NCBI GenBank assembly: GCA_958298945.1
Contig: OY282606.1
Span: 26,385,740-26,449,739, forward strand
DNA length: 64,000 nt
Source: Atherix ibis
Taxonomy: Eukaryota > Arthropoda > Insecta > Diptera > Athericidae
Direction of reading: 5' to 3'
Below are positions 57,797-64,000 of the stretch, in pieces; position 1 is the stretch's first letter, and each line of letters opens with the position of its first letter. The notes below the pieces were generated by a model that was not told the origin of the DNA, ran no database searches, and saw only the letters and a list, made by a program, of their open reading frames with translations. A program made the position numbers and the translations under genes.

Positions 57797-60700
57797 ATGG
57801 AAACAATAAACCTTTGGTTGTTTTTGGGTATTCTTTGTGCTGTCCAAAGTTTATTGACCAATGGCGCAGTTGTCCCACCTGTTAACGGAACGGCTAGAAA
57901 TACCGACAATGATAGTTCATCATCAGAAGATGAACTACTACATGGTGGCTATGTATTGCCGAAGCAGATTTTCAATGAAGGGAAACCTTTCTATTTGGAC
58001 AAGGATCCCGTATCGGGCCAATTAGATTTTAGCTCGAAAAAGCCTGCTGGCATCGAACCAGCCTTTAACGAAGTAATCGATCCGATTGAGAAGAATATCG
58101 TTTTGAACACGATATCACCGAATTTTCATGATTTTCTGAATTTACCAGTTAAATATACATCCTCGAAATTTGTTTATCCGCTTGTGTCAAGTTCTTATGC
58201 TAACTTGAAATATCAAGGAAGTAATAAAAATTTCATCTCCAATCATAAAAATATCTCGACAACAACGACTACTTCTCCAAAATACTATACGTTGCACAGA
58301 GAAACAGTATCTAAGGTTGAAGCTACACTTCCCAAAACTACCCCAGTGCCAATCACAACATCAATTCGACCGTTCAAAATTTCAACTCCGAACACTAATA
58401 AACTTGTTACCAAACCAAAATTCTCACCAACCAAAAAAGTGTTCCCGTCGTCAACTACACCTTCGAATATTGTAAAATTTCCTCAGGAAATACCATCAAC
58501 TGTTGCCACTACGGTGACCGTCACGCGTACGACTGCTACTCCCACAACTGTTCGTCCTGTTACAGTTCCTGTGTCTACAACGACCGTTACAACTACAACA
58601 TCAACTACAGCTAAACCTGCCACCACCACTCAAATTCCATTGACCACTGCTTCCCCTATGACACCAACTACTCCGGTGCCATCAACTACAACGGTCGGAC
58701 TTCAAACTACTAGAGAACCTGCCTTCCGTCCACTACCTACAACAACGGCTACATACGCAACAATGGATTCCGCTGATGTGTACAGTGGAGTCGGCCAGAA
58801 AAAGGAACCAAATGTGATGACTTTGGCAGATATTTTCAACTCACTCAATGAGGAGGATTCCGAGTACGGTAAATACGGATCAGAAATGATGGAACCTCTT
58901 ACGACGGCGGTGCCCTCACCATTTTCGACACAATCTTCGCTTGTGGGATTTAATAAGCCGATTTTTCCGGAACCTAACGAAACAAACGAACGAAATCCTC
59001 AAACATCACAAACTAATTATGCAAATGATTATGTTCGTTACGAAGTACAACAACCAAACTTAAATGTAATGCAATACCATCCAGTCTCCAGTATGAATAA
59101 TATCGTAATCTCGCCCGAACAGAACTCAGCTAGTTTTGTTGTTGGCAGTCAACAATCTGTTGGCACCGGAAATTATGACGGAAGCTCCGAACAGGCAGTT
59201 AATTTTTCCAATGGTCACCGCATTCAATATGGCACCGTAATAAATGAGGACATATCCCATTTAAATGTGGCACCGAATTCACCATTACCGAATCAATCAG
59301 GACAAGTACAGTCCCAGCCGAATCAAGGAGTGGGCCAACAAACTCAAGAACTGTATGTGTCCAGCAATATTCGATTTCCCAGCGACAATAGTGATAGTGG
59401 ATCTCAACCCGTTGAAGTGTATCAAGGTACACCAATTGGGGGGGATTCGCTACCTGTAGCTCTATCGCATATACAAAACAACCCCTTCGTTTTTCCTAAA
59501 AACGATTTCACCGAAGGTGTCCAACCGCAGGACAACAACAACAACAAAGTTGTATTCACCGATATCGTTAAACCGGATGGCTCTCCGAAACAAGAAATAC
59601 TCACACTTAACCAACAACAATTGCAAAATAAAATGGTATGTTTTTCTAGTTGATAAAATGATGAAAATAAAAAAAATTAATTCGAACTTTTAGAATTATC
59701 CGCAACTTCCAAATGGACTTACACCACCGCTTAGGTCGGAACCAGTAAGATATGCCTCTGGGGAACAAAATCAGCATCTAAATCCTCATAGACCTAGGCT
59801 TCCTCCACCGGGATTTTTGTACAATGAATTTGCACGGAAGCCAGTACAAGGTCTCCATCCACCCAATCCAGATCGTCCGCTGCCGAATATTCTGCCGCAA
59901 TTCCGTCCAAACGCGAAAATCTCCAACGGTCATCCATCGTACGGTAAAGAGCCAGGTAATATGAGATTTGGTCATCCTGGTGGGCCATTCCCAAACAGAT
60001 CACCAATTCCACCTCCATTCGCTCATCGGCACACTCCAATCGGCAACCGTTACAATTTGAAGATGTTGCCGCCTCAGCAGAAAGAAGCTCATCGCCGCGT
60101 GTATAAGTTGCCACCACCACACTTTCCACATTTAGTCGACAGGGTTTACATGCAACAACCGCACCAACCTCAGCTCTTAAATCAGATGCCACCCCAACCA
60201 CAGCTCTTAAATCAGATGCCACCACAACCTCAAGTACACTTGATGAACCAATTGCCACCGCAACGTTTCGTTGATAATTATTCTATGGAGAGACATACTG
60301 CACACATGAATCCTCTCGAAGTTTCTGAACTGGAAGTTAAACCTGAGAGGCTTGCTGCATTCAAAGAACAAGATTACTTGGTCAGTGACACTGCCGCAGT
60401 ACAATCGAACGATGACAAAGACTCAGCAGCACCAAAGTTGGAACCTGTGGTTACGTTACAAATGCTGAAAACACAGAAGAAAGTTGATTCGGCCCATTTA
60501 GAGAGTGGTGTCCCTGCTGCTTCACAAAAACTTGGTAAGATCTACTTATAATAAAATGTCACAAAAATTATTAACATCGGTTTCATTTTTAGCGTCAGTT
60601 CAACCGCCAGTATATGTTGTGTATCCCGTTAAATCATCTCCACTTCAAATGGATATTACTGCACCCGATCAGCAAGATGAGCAATCAGGAGTTGTCATTG

Positions 60701-61668
60701 GTCAGAGAGGCGACCAGCCACCAGTTCCACCAGCGGAAATAAATTCAATGGCTGCGAATAGCGACTACCAAAATACTCCATTCTCGGTAGTGAGGGATCA
60801 GCCACAAGAACCAATTCTGATGGTTAAAAATAAGCAACAACATCAAAATAAACCGAACTTTCCATATCCACTGGAAAAACCTGATCCAGCTTTTGCAGAG
60901 TTCAGCAAACAACGTGAGCAGGAACGATTTGAAAACGGTGCTGCAATGAACTTATCACCAAGAGTAGTCAATCGGGGAAATGCTTACAACGATTTGAATA
61001 GAAACACTGATACACCGATTGCCATCGCTTATACTCCGACTGAACCGAATCCGTACCATGGAGGACAGTACAACGTAGACCATCGGTACTCTGTGCCAAA
61101 TTTAGCTAGTCCGGTGATACCTGAAATCCGTGACACTCAAACTGAAGCCACTTTCATGGAAGAAACGGACATTCGGGGACAAAACTTTGAAAAGGACTTT
61201 ATGGCACCTTTTTACCCGAGTATGAGTTTGAGTGGCGTACCGAATACACACACGGGTTGGGCGGTGTTACCACCAGTTTCGGATCGGCCAGTGTACGAGA
61301 AAAACAGTATCAATCGGGCAGATATTAGAGCATCTGAAAGCGGTGATCAAATGACACCAATAGAAGCGACAACGAAAAAATTCGATCCGGAACACTTTCA
61401 ACCAGAGTTCGAAAGTGGATTTAGACCAATTTATCCGCCCAACTATAAAATAGAAAGCCAGGAGCAGTCCGAACGACCTACCCTAGTCACTACACCAGTG
61501 CCAAAAATAACCACAACGGAGAAGATTGACGAAGACAAACGAACAAAAGAACAGGAAAAACATAAGAAATCACCACTGGAGGCCAGTATAGAATCGCTGC
61601 TGTTCGGCGATGACGATGATGATTTCAACGACGACAATGACGAGAACAAAACCGAGTCTAGCAGTTAA
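57797..61668 (+). CDS. Secreted Thr/Pro/Gln-rich mucin-like protein (three coding exons)
   Basis: Coding exons are 57797-59635, 59694-60534 and 60593-61668, with introns of 58 and 58 nt (GTATGT…TAG, GTAAGA…TAG), phases 0 and 1. The joined product is 1,251 residues. Residues 1-22 form a signal peptide (METINLWLFLGILCAVQSLL), so the protein is probably secreted or extracellular. Residues about 235-318 are a Thr-rich, mucin-like block suited to O-glycosylation, followed by a conserved-looking acidic segment (MTLADIFNSLNEEDSEYG). Exon 2 is Pro/His/Gln-rich with three tandem 11-residue units of the type QPQLLNQMPP (60165-60255). The C-terminus is acidic (FGDDDDDFNDDNDENK). Cysteines are almost absent, and no chitin-binding or enzyme domain is seen. 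Translation starts in the second exon (acceptor at 57778). Function unknown; a matrix or cuticle-associated role is only inference. Confidence 0.88.
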
Positions 61669-62330
61669 ATTTGTATAATATAGTTAGATTTAGGACCTCA
61701 TCATAACTTTAACTTAATTCGCATTATTTCATGTATCCTATTTTATATAGATTTTTTTTTTTTTATAGTTCAAAATAAAACAAACGCGAACGATTGCATC
61801 TCTCGCCATCTTTCGAACCATCATCACATTATCGTATCGTTTTAAAATAAGAATAGCTTTTGGGAGTCTAATTTGAAAACAATTAACTCGTTTTCTTATT
61901 CGACTCTTGAATCGCTGATTATTCATTTAACTGCCCTTTTGGGATTTTTGTTTTTTTGTTTTTGTTTTTTAGAAAAGTAGTTTACACATGAATTAAGATA
62001 TATCGGTTTATGTATCTTATCGCATATTTTTATAGATTAAGCAAAAGTAAATAACAACACAATCCGATTTTTCCTTATACACTTAGTGATCTATCACAGA
62101 TCTACACATAAAAATTATTTATTACCATAAAATGACTATTTAATTTTACACATTAGTAGCTAGAGTATAATTTATTTATGAGATGAAGACATAAAACTAT
62201 ATTTTTATCTTATTTTTTATTCAAAAATAATAACGAAAAAAAAAATTGATGGAAAAAATTCAAAATAATTATAGAGAATTTTATGATAATTATTGTAATT
62301 TTGTATAAATAAAATTTGAAAAAGATATTA
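61669..62330 (+). other. 3' untranslated region of the mucin-like gene (probable)
   Basis: AT-rich sequence after the stop. Poly(A) signal candidates AATAAA occur at about 61774 and at 62308-62313. The neighbouring gene CCDC124 converges from the other side, with its stop at 62440, so the two 3' ends lie within a few hundred bases and may overlap. Confidence 0.5.
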
Positions 62331-62439
62331 TTCATTGACTTTTTACTGTCTAATCAAATTCGATTTTATAACAGCCACAAACCAGTATGACTGTATGTGC
62401 CCACCTTAAATAATGGTGGTTTGATCACATTTTACAATA

Positions 62440-63148
62440 TTATATACGATTGTTCATTGGGTTTTCAGGTGACTTATTCCATTCTTTCATGAGTATTTGC
62501 TTCCATTGCGACAATCGAAGTGTAGGATTCTCAGCTCTAATACGTGGTAGGTTTTCAGTCTCAAAGGCCTTGAATAGAGCCTTCATTCGCTTTTCGGGAT
62601 GTTTGTCTTCAGCATCGTCCACACTGTAAAAAATCCCAAAGGCGATTTTAATATTTAAACCGTTGTGAAGGTTTGGAAATTCATTCTTACCTAAGCACAG
62701 CAAGAGCTTCGTCGACATTTCTAGCGACCAACGTATCTGCCATCGCACGATTTAGATTCTCTTCAATTAGTTCCTCTTGCACGACAACCTTGGATACTGT
62801 TGACTTTCCCACCGCCGCAACATTTTCTACCATTTTATTCCTCTTCTCAACCTCTTGCTGTATTTGTTGGCGGGTGATTTTCTGAATTGACTGTTTCGCT
62901 CCAGTTTTTATCGTGGACATCTCCTCTTCGAGCAGTGCTTTAGCTTCGGCTTTTCGCTTAGCCGCCTCTGCTTTCTTTCGATCTTCCTCTTCTTTACGCG
63001 TCTTCTTTTTGGCCAACTGTTTATCATTATCTTGCCATAGTCTGTCCTCAGCATCTTTAGCTGCCTTCTCTTTGGCGGCTAGCTTGACTGCCTGTTTTCG
63101 TTCTCGGGCTTCCAAAGCCTTTGTATTCTCTCCTACCTTTTTTGGCAT
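62440..63148 (-). CDS. CCDC124: CCDC124 homologue (ribosome-associated coiled-coil protein)
   Basis: Two coding exons on the minus strand, 63148-62691 and 62623-62440, with a 67-nt intron (GTAAGA…ACAG), encode 213 residues, close to the roughly 220 of animal CCDC124. The start is ATG 63148 (MPKKVGENTK), which aligns with the conserved N-terminus; the open frame extends upstream without another ATG. Residues about 10-100 are a highly charged Lys/Glu/Ala coiled coil (EARERKQAVKLAAKEKAAKD). The C-terminal conserved domain spans the splice site: LVARNVDEALAVL-S-VDDAEDKHPEKRMKALF, then RLSQWKQILMKEWNKSPENP and MNNRI. Family members (yeast Lso2) bind vacant 80S ribosomes at the subunit interface and aid their recovery, and human CCDC124 also localises to the midbody. 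Divergent from PRPF18. Confidence 0.95.
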
Positions 63149-63752
63149 TTTGTTCACTGATTTATCACTGGCTATTCAAAGTACAATATTTATTCTTTTT
63201 ACTTATAAGTATATCATTAAAAATTTGTCTGAGTAAATTGCTTTAAAGCTTCCAAAATTAATATCAAATTGTAAAAAAAAAAAATTCACGCAAAATGATA
63301 ATGCAACGCCGTTCTTAGATTACTTGTAGAAATGTCAAAAATGGTAATGCAGTTCGACTGTCAATCTTCGGCTTGAAGATTTTTAACAGTGTATAATGTC
63401 GCGAACATTATATTTTTTTTCTAAAGAAAAAGAGAATATTTAATTTTCCATAAACGTTTTATAAATTGTGAAATTACACAATTGTGTGAATAAACTTAAC
63501 GAAAACCTAACAATTGTTTGTCATAATTAACGTTTATTGTGTGAATAAACTTAACGAAAACCTAACAATTGTTTGTCATAATTTACGTATTCACTGTAAA
63601 AGAATTGTTAACACAGTTCTTGACTATCAACAGCTGATTATATTTGTCAACAAAATTTATTAAGTGTGTGGCGATTTAAGATATTTTTTTAACTATTTTC
63701 TAAGAAAAAAACGAAATTTTTATTAGTTTTACTGCACAGAGAAATTTCCGAA
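63149..63752. promoter_or_regulatory. Shared divergent promoter region of CCDC124 and PRPF18
   Basis: The 604 bp between the two start codons must hold both 5' untranslated regions and promoters. No TATA box stands out at a sensible distance. The part 63481-63590 is a tandem duplication of 55 bp (see separate entry). CAGCTG at 63630-63635 is an E-box. A compact head-to-head arrangement is typical of housekeeping gene pairs. Confidence 0.6.
63481..63587. repeat. 55-bp tandem duplication in the divergent promoter
   Basis: ATTGTGTGAATAAACTTAAC begins at 63481 and again at 63536. The two units then share CGAAAACCTAACAATTG and TTTGTCATAATT, differing at one base before they diverge (TTAACGT against TTTACGT). 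Near identity means the duplication is recent. Confidence 0.95.
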
Positions 63753-64000
63753 ATGGATGTGCTAAGAGCAGAAATAGCTAAAAAACGAAAATTGTTGGAG
63801 AAGAATAGTCTTGTGGTAAGAGCATTGGACTAAAAATAATTACTTTGGTTTGTTGTGTTTATTGATCAATAAATTCTTTTCTTGGCGCAATAGGATGAGA
63901 AAAAGAAATATTTTAGTCGTGGAGAACTTATGGCTAAGCACGATGAAGAAGTGCTCCAAAAATTTGGTCACAAAAAGGACGAGACCAAAAAAACTGATGA
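63753..64000 (+). CDS. PRPF18: PRPF18 homologue (pre-mRNA splicing factor 18), 5' part
   Basis: Exon 1 is 63753-63815 (MDVLRAEIAKKRKLLEKNSL plus V, 21 codons, phase 0). A 78-nt intron 63816-63893 (GTAAGA…ATAG) follows. Exon 2 starts at 63894 (DEKKKYFSRGELMAKHDEE) and runs past the window end. The N-terminal pattern MD-L–E-I–K+/K–L followed by a KKYF-R-EL block is that of PRP18 proteins, which carry the PRP4/PRP18-type splicing factor motif. Prp18 acts in the spliceosome with the U5 snRNP in the second transesterification step, helping 3' splice-site docking. About 56 codons are in view; the catalytically unremarkable helical C-terminal Prp18 domain lies outside. Confidence 0.93.

Noticed and set aside
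62673..63236. Ser/Ala/Phe-rich plus-strand frames of 70 and 107 codons
   Set aside because: They are antisense shadows of CCDC124, whose exons and intron are clear on the minus strand.
63481..63587. Telomere-like AACCTAAC motifs
   Set aside because: Only one CCTAAC per 55-bp unit; it is part of the duplicated promoter segment, not a telomeric repeat.

Overview
The window is AT-rich eukaryotic nuclear DNA from an insect, most likely a fly or midge. Three lines point there: very short introns (58, 58, 67 and 78 nt), arthropod-type mariner and Jockey elements, and a head-to-head CCDC124-PRPF18 gene pair that I recall as neighbours in Drosophila (from memory, not checked). There is no bacterial, CRISPR or operon content.

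Layout. Positions 1-5.8 kb are very AT-rich with no gene I can support. From 5.8 to about 56.8 kb lies a roughly 50-kb transposon graveyard. I count at least 17 mariner-superfamily copies or fragments, falling into at least six lineages: irritans-like, mellifera-like, a second mellifera/cecropia-like type, mauritiana-like, two related lineages with GTCRTTCAAYAAG-type ends, and rosa-like (DD41D type). It also holds four Jockey-type LINE fragments, one 5'-truncated LINE with an open reverse transcriptase, a tRNA-derived SINE, two MITE-like elements, a 2.2-kb minisatellite of about 20-bp units, and a four-copy tandem array of about 570-bp monomers. Most transposase genes are broken. One mariner at 50.4-51.6 kb has an uninterrupted 344-codon transposase with the full DDD triad. 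Two others (12.5 kb, 47.8 kb) keep long frames but have lost their starts.

The right-hand 6.5 kb is ordinary gene space. A four-exon gene (one non-coding exon outside the recognised part plus three coding exons, 57797-61668, + strand) encodes a 1,251-residue secreted, Thr/Pro/Gln-rich mucin-like protein. It converges on CCDC124 (two exons, - strand, 62440-63148), which shares a 604-bp intergenic promoter with PRPF18 (+ strand, from 63753, running off the window).

The + strand mucin-like gene begins translation in its second exon, so its promoter lies upstream. A sequence at 15563-15594 has the initiator plus pause-button/DPE layout of paused fly promoters and is on the right strand. If it belongs to this gene, most of the transposon region would be a giant first intron. 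That link is inference.

The observation I rate highest is an inverted derivative of the irritans-like mariner, present twice (23.1 kb and 37.6 kb) with the same head-to-head junction. Both of its ends are the 5' end of the parent, and its transposase fragment lies antisense to the left 5' end.
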